Shown here one piece after another: positions 10,423-19,768 of a stretch of 64,000 bases of DNA (position 1 is its first letter; the number at the start of each line of letters is the position of its first letter). Made by a program: the position numbers and the translations under genes. The notes beneath the pieces were generated by a model. It had not been told where the DNA came from. It did no database searches and was given only the letters and a program-made list of their open reading frames with translations. This DNA is from Aquatica leii (lineage: Eukaryota > Arthropoda > Insecta > Coleoptera > Lampyridae). Location of the stretch: contig CM069432.1 in assembly GCA_035610365.1 (NCBI GenBank), positions 171,118,035 through 171,182,034 on the forward strand, read 5' to 3'.

Positions 10423-10977
10423 ATGGACGCGTTTGTTGATTTGCAAGGTTTTCGTGGAGAAGACAAAAAATTTATTCCTAAAGAAGTTGCAGTTGTTTCG
10501 TCAGATGGTGACTATTGCGAAGTTTTGCTTATAAAGCCACCAATGCCTTATTCTACTTTATCAAAATCAGTGAAAAACGAAGTTTATTACTTGGAAAACT
10601 ATTTTCATGGTCTAAAATGGAGTACTGGATACATAAATTATAAAGATTTTGAAGACGAACATAGAAAACTATTAATGCCTTTCAACGGTATTTTTGTTAA
10701 AGGCTATGAAAAGCAAAACACTTTAAAATTTTTAAATAAACCGGTAGTTAACATGGAGGGGCTCAGTTGTCCAACCTTTAAAAAACTAAAAAAAGAGATG
10801 CAAGCAATCAAATGTCTACATCATCACATTGAAAACCCTTCGTGTGCTCTGGAACACGCTTTAATTTTATGTGAATGGTCAAAGAAAAATAGCAGAGATG
10901 AATGCGGTACAAATTCAACAATGTTTGAAGAATATCCCGACCACCAAGAATGTACATCGACTTGTATGTGCTTCTAA
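10423..10977 (+). CDS. Conserved Polinton-associated protein of unknown function, copy 2
   Basis: 184 aa, one Lys shorter than copy 1 and otherwise the same. It is again uninterrupted although its neighbours are broken. It carries the same early VDLQGF motif and the late Cys/His cluster. The end overlaps the protease start. Confidence 0.55.
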   Translation: MDAFVDLQGFRGEDKKFIPKEVAVVSSDGDYCEVLLIKPPMPYSTLSKSVKNEVYYLENYFHGLKWSTGYINYKDFEDEHRKLLMPFNGIFVKGYEKQNTLKFLNKPVVNMEGLSCPTFKKLKKEMQAIKCLHHHIENPSCALEHALILCEWSKKNSRDECGTNSTMFEEYPDHQECTSTCMCF

Positions 10978-11376
10978 TCAACTACCATAGCGTATACAGA
11001 GACCTTGTGCTATTATTGCAAACACCGACCCCTCATATAAAGCTGGTGAACATTGGGCAGCGTTTTACATTAATGAATATGGACATGGAGAATATTTTGA
11101 TTCTTTTGGAAGACCACCCCTAGGATATCATAAAAAGTTTTTAGAACAAAATTGTTGTACTTGGACTTTTAATTGTAAAATTTTACAAGATTTTCATTTT
11201 TTCATTCAATGTTTTCCGGTCAATATTGTCTTGTATATTTATATTTTAAACTTTGTAACACAAACATGATAGAATTTTTAGAAATATTTGATAATGATTT
11301 AATAAAAAATGATGTATGCGTTAGTTTATTGTATAATTTTTATTTAAAAAAAATCAATGTATTAGATGTTTTATAA
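10898..11376 (+). pseudogene. Adenain-type cysteine protease, copy 2, nonsense plus frameshift
   Basis: Starts at ATG 10898. A TAG at 10988-10990 (TGG in copy 1) interrupts it early, before the His/Asp region (AGEHWAAF, YFDSFG) and before the shared frameshift that puts the catalytic GQYC in another frame. TAA is at 11374-11376. It therefore has one more lesion than copy 1. Confidence 0.8.
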
Positions 11377-11703
11377 TATTTATTGTACATAAATAAATAA
11401 AAGACAGTAAAATAAAATTCAAATGTTTTATTGAAAGACAAATGTTTAATCATATACAAATAGAATGATAAAGTTTACTATATGATATAATAAAGAATAA
11501 GTATTTACAAAGAATAAAAGAAATTTTATAAATATTATAACAGTAAAAAAAATACATAAACATTAGTTATTTAGAAATAATATAAAACAATAATAATAAA
11601 CTATTAACAATATCAAAAATTTACATAAAATACAAAGATAAAAATATATATACATAAAAATAAATAATTAAATAAATAAAATAAATAAATAAATACTTTA
11701 AAA
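11377..11703. other. AT-rich spacer between convergent gene blocks, copy 2
   Basis: Equivalent of 5867-6192 with several small indels in A runs (for example near 11510-11550). No ORF; probably holds the poly(A) signals of both convergent transcripts. Confidence 0.5.
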
Positions 11704-14700
11704 CTAAAATCTAAAACCGTAAGGCACAGTGTCCATGCTGTCTTCAAGTCTACGGCGTTTGGTGTACGTTACTTGGTAACGTTTTTTCTCAGGTTTAGAG
11801 ATTACGTCAAATGTTGAGGTGCGACAGATCTTACGATCTGTCTCAACGTACGTGATATCTGCCCCTTCGAGTACCATCCGCCGTAGACTTTCGAAGTTGA
11901 CCACCTCGCAATTTTTGTAATTTAAGGTAATCCCTTTTACCTTGCAGACGTACACTACACTATTCGCATTTGTGGAAAAAATTTTTAATGCGTAGTTTTT
12001 GGGTCCACCACTGACGTATTCCATTATGTAACTGCCTACCCCGTAGCACTCTACCTTGTCAGTCATATCACCTAGAAAGTCACCTGTGGTCGGTGTCCAC
12101 TCTCCCGGTTTCTGGGTGAATATGACGGAATCCGTGTCGAAATAAAGCACTCTATCCCCGAGACGTTCCAGGTAATTGTATAGTACCAACCGCGCGTTAG
12201 CTGTGGTGTATGCCGCTAACACCACATTAACGGTCTTTAGCGGCTGTATACTACCCTCCGGCCGGTTCCAGTTCAGGAGTATGCAGTCTTCGTCAATGGT
12301 GGTTAGTGCGTGTACGTCTATAGACGGGTCAGTCAGTTTTTTAAAGAGTTCTGCAGGATCGGTAATGATGGACGATTGCATCAAGTTCTCCCGTTGACCG
12401 AACTTACCCCAGAAAGAGTTAAGGCAAAGCTTAGATATGTACCTAAGACCTGGATTAACACCAACGTTGGATTTATCTAACTCCACACCCTCCTTTTCAA
12501 GGTACTCGGTCACATACTTGTCCTTTTGTTCGTTGTCAGAACACCATGAAGGCCAACCACTACATTCTTGCTTCATTTTGAGGAAGTTGTTAACGTAAGA
12601 AGTAAACAAACCGCCTGACTTCTGCTTGGGGTTATACTAGGTAGTTTCATATTCCCAAACTTCATCAACCTGTACCACCTTGTATCCTAAAGATATAGCT
12701 TTCCTTAACTCGTCAGCAACAAAAGTTCCTTGAAACTGACGTTGTTCAGAGTCGTGGTTGCACACATCTTTATTCAAACTCTCCCCACAAGTTCTGCACA
12801 AGATAAACATTAGTTTATTATGCATTTTTGTGGGGAGAACCGGATGGTACAGATTTGGTGGAAGAACCGTACACTTAATAATCCCCTCAATTGTTTGTAC
12901 ACTTAGTTTATTACAAGTGTCGGCACCTATGTGAAGTTTGGGATGACCAACAAGATACTTGCCATATTTGTTGACGAACGGATACAACGAACATACGTCA
13001 AGGTACCGTATCTTCTCCTCACCTTCAGCCTTGTGATACAATTTGACGGCGTTTGTTCGTCCCCCAAAAAAGCTATCGCGTGGGTTAAGGGGTTTCTTTT
13101 CAATTATAGAGTGATTCTTAAGAAAATCTTGAATCTCCGTGTGAGAGTTTATGAGCAATTTAAAAAGACACTCCTTTATTACAATCAAATTGTACCCAAA
13201 GGATCGGATGCGAGTGTTTACAGCCTCCGTTTTCTCTCGACGCATAAACATTGTATCCATCTTATCGTCAGCAAGCATGGCTGTTTGGTCAGGGAAACAA
13301 TCTTCACAGCCGTGGTAATAACAACCATGGAATTGATAGACGGTGTTCGAGACTGCATCAAATCCGTCTACTAGATGACCTTCGGGTAACCTGACTTCAC
13401 GACCATTTCTAGCGTGTTGAATTTGAGTATTAAATGAATGTTCAACCCACATTAACAATTGTAAAGCAATTTTTGATTGATTATCCGCCATTCTGTAACC
13501 CGACGGTGGCACGAGCCCAATAACGTCTTTAGATAAGAAGTTGCGTCTAAAGACTTTATTGCAAGCACCTGCAATCGTACAGGCTTCACGGAAGGGATCA
13601 ACAGCGTTAGAAGACTTAAATTTTTTCCAAAATTCAATACAAGCTTTTCTAAGTATACTGACTTCATCGATACAGTATTTTAAAATTTCATCTTGAAAAT
13701 TAAAAACCGTACCTTTCTCGACTTCACCTGCATACCAAGAAATAAACTCGTCACGGGAAGCAAAAGACATTTCATCAACCCCATAATAGTGCATGGGTGG
13801 CATTGAACCTACGTAATCTTGATTAGTAAGTGTATTAAAGAAATGCGGAAAGAAACCTTTAGAACCGGGGGAAGTTAAAAGTTTTAGGTAGTTTTGCCAG
13901 AGGTAGCGGTAAATAATTTAAAGAATCAATAAATTTTATCCCCGAGCATTCGATCGACATGTGCTTGGTTCCATTTGAAATTATCTTCGGATTCCATCTA
14001 CCTCTCTGTTGAACCAGTTTTTCCAAAACAAATACGCTGTCGTAGCCCTTTGCATTATGTGCAAGAGCTACGACTTCGGATTTCTCAGCATCGCTACCTG
14101 GGCGGATTTTTGAAATGTAGTCTAGAAATTCATCGACGGGTTTTGATTTAAAGACGTGTTGACGAACACCACAAAAGTTGCACGTGTGATTGATATCTTC
14201 GATATCAATACACACGGTGCAAACATTTTGAGCCACACATAAGGTCGGGATATGTTTGTATTTGTTGGTGGAACCATCCAACAGTGTATCTTGACGACAT
14301 TCAAGGTCGTAAAAGACAAAGATACACGGTTTTTTAGACTGCTTTGTGTTAACTTTATTTGGAGTCATAAAACACAGATGCCTGATTTGTTTCTGATCTC
14401 CACAGTTAACGCAATATTTGTAACCACATTTTTGCTTGTTACGTTTATCCACCCATACACTTAAAAGACATGTTTTGCAGCGTATCAAAGTCTTGCATAA
14501 AGATTTTTGATGTTCTGAAAAACATACTTGACCACGGAAATCACGATTACATTTATCACAAACAATAAGGGTCTCAGTTTTATTGCATGGAGGTGAAGAG
14601 TGACAACAGGGACATATATATTTACATGACTTATGCTGTGATTTTTGACTGAAGCGGGTACGACAAAGTTCGCAGAAGTACTTTGCAGCAAAAGCAGAAG

Positions 14701-15572
14701 TCAGACTGGTTATAACATTGTAATGGTTATTCTCAAATATCAAATTTAAAACTTGCCTATTTGAGGATCGAGGGCCTTTATAGTATACGGTCTGTCCAAG
14801 TCGATGGTTGTAAACAATAATGGTGTAGTCCGTCAAGTAGTCCTGGAATTGTTGTATATGCTCCCGAGTACCTCCATTAAATAAATTCACCTTGGCGTTA
14901 GTACACAACGAGACAGCTCTTCTAGTACATTCCGAATACAGCTTGTTTTTTAGTACAGGCAAGTCTGAATCGTTGCGCTTCCAGGGCACGGCTAACACCA
15001 AAGCTCGTGCTAAACACAGGGTGTCGGCGTTTTCGACCGTCAAAATTCCATGTCTCCGTCTGCAAAACTCTTCAAATGAGACACCCGTAAGCCGCTGTCG
15101 ACCGTATCCCACAGGTAGCGTTACCCGATCCATATGTAATGTTAGAAGATCGCTTGCAAAGAATTGGGTATTACTTTGCAGTATCTTTTCTAACGTTGTC
15201 ATAATAACGCTAGATGACAGCTGGTTCACGCGTCTGAAGGAGATGCCCACTGGTTTTTCTGGAAATGAGGCGTTCCGTAAAACTAATCCAACACGATCCG
15301 TCGGTAAAGCATCAATTAAAAGATGTTCTAGTAATTCGTTAAAAGCGTTCTGAAATATATATTATGTATTAGTTTTATAACAACGTTAAAATTAAAGAAT
15401 CTAAACTTACACGTAGCCAGACGATGGGGTTGCTTAAGCTATCCGCGGATTTAAATTTAAAATCAACAGTTTTCGCTAAAGTATTAAATTTTTTTATTAC
15501 TTTACTTTTTTCGCCGATTATCTCTAAGTGTTTAAAATCTTCATTAGCCGGTAAGCCTTGTCCGACAAACAT
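11704..15572 (-). pseudogene. Protein-primed family B DNA polymerase (PolB), full length with an intron and two breaks
   Basis: This enzyme replicates the Polinton using a terminal protein primer. On - it starts at ATG 15572 (MFVGQGLPANED), with 54 codons in the first visible exon, then an intron, then a long exon to 11704; about 1,270 codons in all. A Cys-rich zinc-finger-like region (CELCRTRF, CPCCH, CDKC, CVNC) precedes the exonuclease. Exo I is FYDLEC and Exo II has HNAKGYD. Exo III reads YCIDEVSIL, with Glu where Asp is usual. Polymerase motifs are A (DVCSLYP), B (KLCLNSFWG) and C (YFDTDS). Breaks are a one-base shift in a G run near 13867-13871 and TAG at 12637-12639, the latter shared with copy 1. 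Confidence 0.88.
15350..15410 (-). other. Intron in the PolB gene (61 bp)
   Basis: On - the exon ends at 15411, followed by donor GTAAGT (15410-15405). The acceptor is TATATATTTCAG ending at 15350. The flanking frames join in phase 0: the upstream exon ends NPIVWLR and the downstream exon begins NAFNELLEHLL, both typical of the PolB N-terminal domain. A further TTACAG directly precedes ATG 15572, so an additional 5' exon is possible, with a candidate donor around 15610-15620. Confidence 0.75.
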
Positions 15573-16944
15573 CTGTAATGATTAGAAGTTTAAAATTTGT
15601 TAAGTATACCTACTTAGAAGTAACTTAGCAGATTTTATGCATTTTGTTACTTAATTTATGCTGGACTTAGCAAGTGTGTAAACCGCGTTTGAATTTTCGT
15701 ACCTACTTTGTGAAAGGCTCTAGTATCTACGTTCGTTTTGAGTTAACAGTTTTTAATTGAATCCTGAGGTATTTGCTATTTAACTGACGTATTTCAAATC
15801 ATATTTGCAATTTCAAAATTTGTAAATAAATTTTTATTTTCAAATAATTTTTGATTTTACGTTGTTTAAGCATCCGTTTGCCGTCTTTATGCCTTCTTTT
15901 TATAGAAGGAGAATATTTTTAATTAATTAAGCAGTTGCATTCTAATTCTCTTTCGGAAAACAGTAAGATATGGTAGTGCCAAGGTTCCTCTAAATTCAAA
16001 GTAGCAATTTTTTGTATAACAGTGTGTTTGTGAAATATTAAGTTGGAAGTTTAATGCTTCGTTTTTGGTTTGTTAATGAACTAAATCGTTTGTCAAACAT
16101 AACCAAATATTTCCATATGGTTATGGATAAAAAGTTTAGTTTCTCATTTTCGTAATTCGTCAATGCTCTTCGACTACTCTACCTAGGAACTGCGGATAAC
16201 CAAAAAAAAAACACGTCATCCGAGCATCATGATTAGAACCAGGTATTTAAAGTAATAGTTTATTGTTTATTGCAAAACATTGTTAATTGATTTATTAGTT
16301 TTACGAACCCAAAAGCCTTTAAGTTTAATTTTACGTTAAATTTAACTTGATTTGCTTTTAATTTTTTATAAATTTTAAATTCAGTTTAACATTTAATTGA
16401 AGTTTAATTTTGTTTTTATTAATTTTTATTGTAATTGTTTATTTTATTAAGAATTGATTTTATGTGTACAATTTTTGTTGTTTTTTCATTCCTATTTTTT
16501 TTGTGTAATAAAAGTTAAATTGTTAAAATGTAACGGAGCTTTTAATCAATTAACCTGTTCACAAGTGAGTTTTATTTTTTTTTCTATTTAGGTGACTTTA
16601 CACACTAAAAAAGTAGATTCTAATAGTGTGTACGTCGCCTGATGTGTTCTCTGGTTGGCAAGGTCCAGAAGCCCTTTTGAGCTACAAACCTTCCTGGCGC
16701 CCTTTTGATTTTGATTTTGACTTTTACTTTCACATTTCAGTTTTCCAAATTATTTACAGATTTCTATTTTTGACTTCACTAAGCACCGGCAGTTACCTTA
16801 TTTATGTTACTTTGCATTTTGCATTTAACATAAATATTTGTTAAATCGTATTAGCAATTCAATTCCAATTCAAAATGACGATTCTCAAGTCAAGGAAAAG
16901 TTTTAAAAACATTTAGTTGTTTTAATTGAACAGTATGAAAATTT
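15573..16944. other. AT-rich non-coding stretch at the right side of the Polinton
   Basis: No supported gene. It should contain the PolB 5' leader (- strand) and perhaps the Polinton terminal repeat. The end cannot be located because the matching left terminus is outside the window. The segment at 16560-16720 (CTGGTTGGCAAGGTCCAGAAG...CTTCCTGGCGCCC) is less AT-rich than its surroundings and may be a relic of an LTR element. I could not confirm this. Confidence 0.4.
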
Positions 16945-17039
16945 AGATACAGAAATGCGAAAGCTTCCACGGCCGGAATCTATACTAAGATAAGAATGTC
17001 TTCCGGGTTTGGACCGTGTCATGGTTGTTGTAACCAAAG

Positions 17040-17085
17040 TTGCCAACGGTTCGCCCACTTTCGTAAAGGGCTTCATCAGGGCGTT
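17040..17085 (-). ncRNA. Hammerhead-ribozyme-like motif in the PLE-1 left arm
   Basis: On - the order is CTGATGA (17079-17073), stem II with GCCC/GGGC arms, then GAAC (17052-17049), followed by CCGTTGGC, a possible two-base stem III. PLEs are known to carry minimal type I hammerheads in their terminal repeats. The base pair next to the cleavage site would be C-G instead of A-U, so activity is doubtful. Confidence 0.5.
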
Positions 17086-17243
17086 AGATATATCGCAAAA
17101 CTCTAACAAGCAACCAAAATTTAACTAAGAACTTCTCAAAAGTTAGGTTATCCACTTATGAAACAAGCCATAATCTAAGCTCTGAAAAAGTAAGAAAGGA
17201 AATGATAACTTGAAAAAGCAAGCAAAAATCTAACAAAGAACCA

Positions 17244-17930
17244 CTACCGAGTTAAGTAATCAACTTGTGAACCAAGCCAGATTTTAAACTTTGTAGAAGT
17301 GACTAAAGAACATATAGTCTCTGTATATAAAGGAAAAGGATCGTCACGGATGGTTAAGCTCGACTCTGATTGGGTTACGGTTGATAAGGGGCGTGACTTC
17401 GATAAATGACTAATGACCGGGAACCAAAGAGGGGATAGCTCGAAACCATGATCGCGATTGAAGTTATTGGAGTGTTTGATGATTTCTATGCTTTCTCGGA
17501 ATTTCCTCTTGAAAAAGAATGGAAATTTAGCAATCAACGAAGCATTATCAAAATCGATCTTGTAACCTGTAGTAAAATGATGTTTAGCAACCGCAGACTT
17601 GGAAATATACCTTTCCCTTATACAACGATCATGTTCTGAAATGCGAGTAATGACGGAACGACCAGTTTCACCAATGTAGACTAAACCAAATGAACAAGAA
17701 ATTTGGTATACACCTTGAGATGAAAGTGTAGGAAATTTGTCTTTTGGAGAAGGAAGAATTTGAGAGATTTTGCCTGTCGAATTGAATATGGGTGTAATAC
17801 CATTCTTACGAAGAAGTTCTTGTATTTGGTCTGTAAGCTTGTAAATGTAGAGTAAAAAGGCCAATTGTGGGTTGGATTCGGGAGTAGAAATGTCCTTAGG
17901 TAATCGAGTGTGTTACATCCACGTACTCGA
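17244..17930 (-). pseudogene. Penelope-like GIY-YIG endonuclease, N-terminally truncated
   Basis: The open frame on - holds GVYQISCSFGLVYIGETGRS, the GIY...YIG pair with a short spacer, then Arg (TRISEHDR) and a downstream EIIKHSNNFNRDHGFELS motif common in PLE endonucleases. The reverse transcriptase that should precede it is missing apart from a short linker (KDISTPESNP). The C-terminal 30 or so codons lie in the left inverted arm. It would nick DNA to prime retrotransposition; it cannot act without an RT. Confidence 0.8.
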
Positions 17931-18185
17931 TCCTTTTCTTTTATATACGTATACTATTTCTTCTTAAGTCACTTCTACATAGTTTAGAATCTGGCTTGGT
18001 TCACAAGTTGATTAACTAACTCGGTAGTGGTTCTTTGTTAGATTTTCGTTTGCTTTTTCAAGTTATCGTTTTTTTTCTTACCTAATCAAAGATTAGATTA
18101 TAGCTTGTTTCATAAGTAGATAACCTAACTTTTGAGAAGTTCTTAGTTAGATTTCGGTTGCTTGTTTGAGTTTTGCGATTTATCT

Positions 18186-18232
18186 CACGCCCTGATGAAG
18201 CCCCTTACGAAAGTGGGCAAACCGTTGGCAAC
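18186..18232 (+). ncRNA. Hammerhead-ribozyme-like motif in the PLE-1 right arm
   Basis: CTGATGA at 18192-18198, GCCC...GGGC stem II, then CAAAC where GAAA is expected. The core G is lost, so this copy is probably inactive. It is the inverted partner of the motif at 17040-17085. Confidence 0.45.
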
Positions 18233-18330
18233 TTTGGTTACAACAACAATAACACGGTCGAAACCCGAAAGACATTTTTATCTTAGTATACATTCCGGCC
18301 GTGGAAGCCTTCGCTATTACACGAATAGAT

Positions 18331-18992
18331 CTAACAAAAAACAATATATAACAAAATTACCTCGTATATATAGATGCGTTTGTCGATAACTTTTAAACAA
18401 CTCCGCTCTGACCTTACCGAGAAATATTTCGGTGTTTAAACTAAAATAAAATATTATTAAAAAACAACCTTTACGAATGCATAAACGGTAAACAGCCTGT
18501 CCTGCGGAAACAAAACAAGGATCAATATAAAATAAGGGAAGAATAATAACTCTTACCGAGCGATGGATAAGTTAATTCCTGGATAAAAAATCCGAACAAA
18601 TCGTGTGTAGACTAAATCCAAAAATTCTCATTAGTTACACTTTACTTACATTTCTGGAACAATGATCTCGAAAAAAACTAAACTTGCAACTTCAAGCAAA
18701 AACTTGCCCCAGAAAGTATCTAGGCAACTTTCTCATATAACAGTTCACGATCGTCTCTTCAAAGTGTCCACGCTGTGTTATCGCCAGAAGCGGCGCGAAA
18801 TACGGGAAATACTTTAGGGTCAACAAACAAATAAATAATAAATTTTTAAATGAGGATTAATAAAATTTAACGCAAAAATTGCATGTACCAAGTCTAAGCA
18901 GTACACCGCTTGATCGTGTTTTAGGTACCGAATTAAAGCCTTACGTTTTGCACACACATAAAAGTTTTAATTAAAGTTCTGCGTCGCTTTCC
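18331..18992. other. Non-coding AT-rich stretch
   Basis: No ORF, tandem repeat or RNA gene recognised. It lies between PLE-1 and a gypsy relic. The part from about 18,900 may belong to the relic. Confidence 0.4.
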
Positions 18993-19768
18993 TAGCCTAA
19001 ACTTAAGTATCTTGGTTTTATCGTAAATTCTACTGGTTTTTTGGTTGATCTGGATAAGGTGGATGCTATTCTACGTATTGCCGTTCCCACTGGTGTTGCT
19101 GAAGTCAGAAGAATCATAGGCATAGCCAAATAGTATTGCCTATATGTACCAAATTTCTCGACAATTATCACTTCACTAACATCTCTGCTAAAAAAATTTT
19201 ATTGGACTAGTGATTGTGATGAAGCTTTCCAAATTATTGAAAATTGTTTAGTTTCCGCACCTATTTTGTCTTCTTCTCATTTTAGTGTTCCGTTTACAGT
19301 TCAGACTAATGCTTCCGATTTTAGTTTTGGTTTAGTCCTCACTCACTTTATCGACGGTAAAGAACGTATCATTTCTTATAATAGTAGTCGCTTACTAAAT
19401 GTGACGCAAGTATTCCACAACCAAGAAGAAGTGTCTGACTGTCCTGTGAAAAATTGCGTCCTCTTTTAAAACCAACATTTACTGTAGTTACCAATGACCC
19501 TCCATTAGTCTGGTTACATAACTAATAGAACCGGTTGCTTAGCACAAAAGGCTGTTAGACTGCAACCGCTTAAGTTTAAAATTATACATTGTAAAGGAAA
19601 ATATCATGTCGTACCTGACTTATTATCTCGCTCAGCTGTCGACGAAACTACCGATAAATCTTCAGACAAATGGTTACTTAAACTTATGAAAGGTGTGCGT
19701 TGGAATCCTGCTGTTTTCCTCAGTGGAAAATTAATGACAGAACGCTATTTAGGCATATTACCGTAGAA
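18993..19768 (+). pseudogene. Decayed Ty3/gypsy reverse transcriptase - RNase H relic
   Basis: Translation on + gives LKYLGFIVNSTG (RT palm/thumb border), VRRIIGIAK, then a stop, LTSLLKKF, DEAFQIIENCL and VQTNASDFSFGLVLT (RNase H start, with Asn where Asp is usual). After a frame change it gives KGKYHVVPDLLSRSAV (RNase H end). Several stops and frame changes mark it as old. No LTRs are visible. It differs from the errantivirus pair and from the BEL element. Confidence 0.75.

Larger units (their letters stand above)
8084..13583. repeat. Tandem duplication inside the Polinton, unit 2
   Basis: Second copy of the 5.5-kb unit. Identity to unit 1 ends at about 13583: unit 2 continues as ...CAGGCTTCACGG into the rest of PolB, while unit 1 changes after CAGGC at 8073. 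Differences include 9669 G (A in unit 1, Lys to Arg), 10142 (Ser to Tyr), 10989 (TGG to TAG in the protease) and three bases fewer in a poly-A run near 10790. Confidence 0.9.
16945..18330 (-). mobile_element. Penelope-like element PLE-1, 5'-truncated, with inverted terminal arms
   Basis: Two arms of about 390 bp (16945-17343 and 17932-18330) are inverted copies of each other, clearly alignable over their whole length with substitutions. The loop encodes the C-terminal part of a Penelope protein on -. A truncated body flanked by an inverted copy of its own tail is a usual PLE arrangement. Each arm holds a hammerhead-like motif (separate entries). Confidence 0.8.

Noticed and set aside
16626-16844. 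72-codon frame starting MCTSPDVFSGWQGPEAL
   Set aside because: Its first 25 codons lie in a less AT-rich patch that may be an LTR relic, but the rest is AT-driven. A TGGCGCCC word nearby is not followed by a full primer-binding match.
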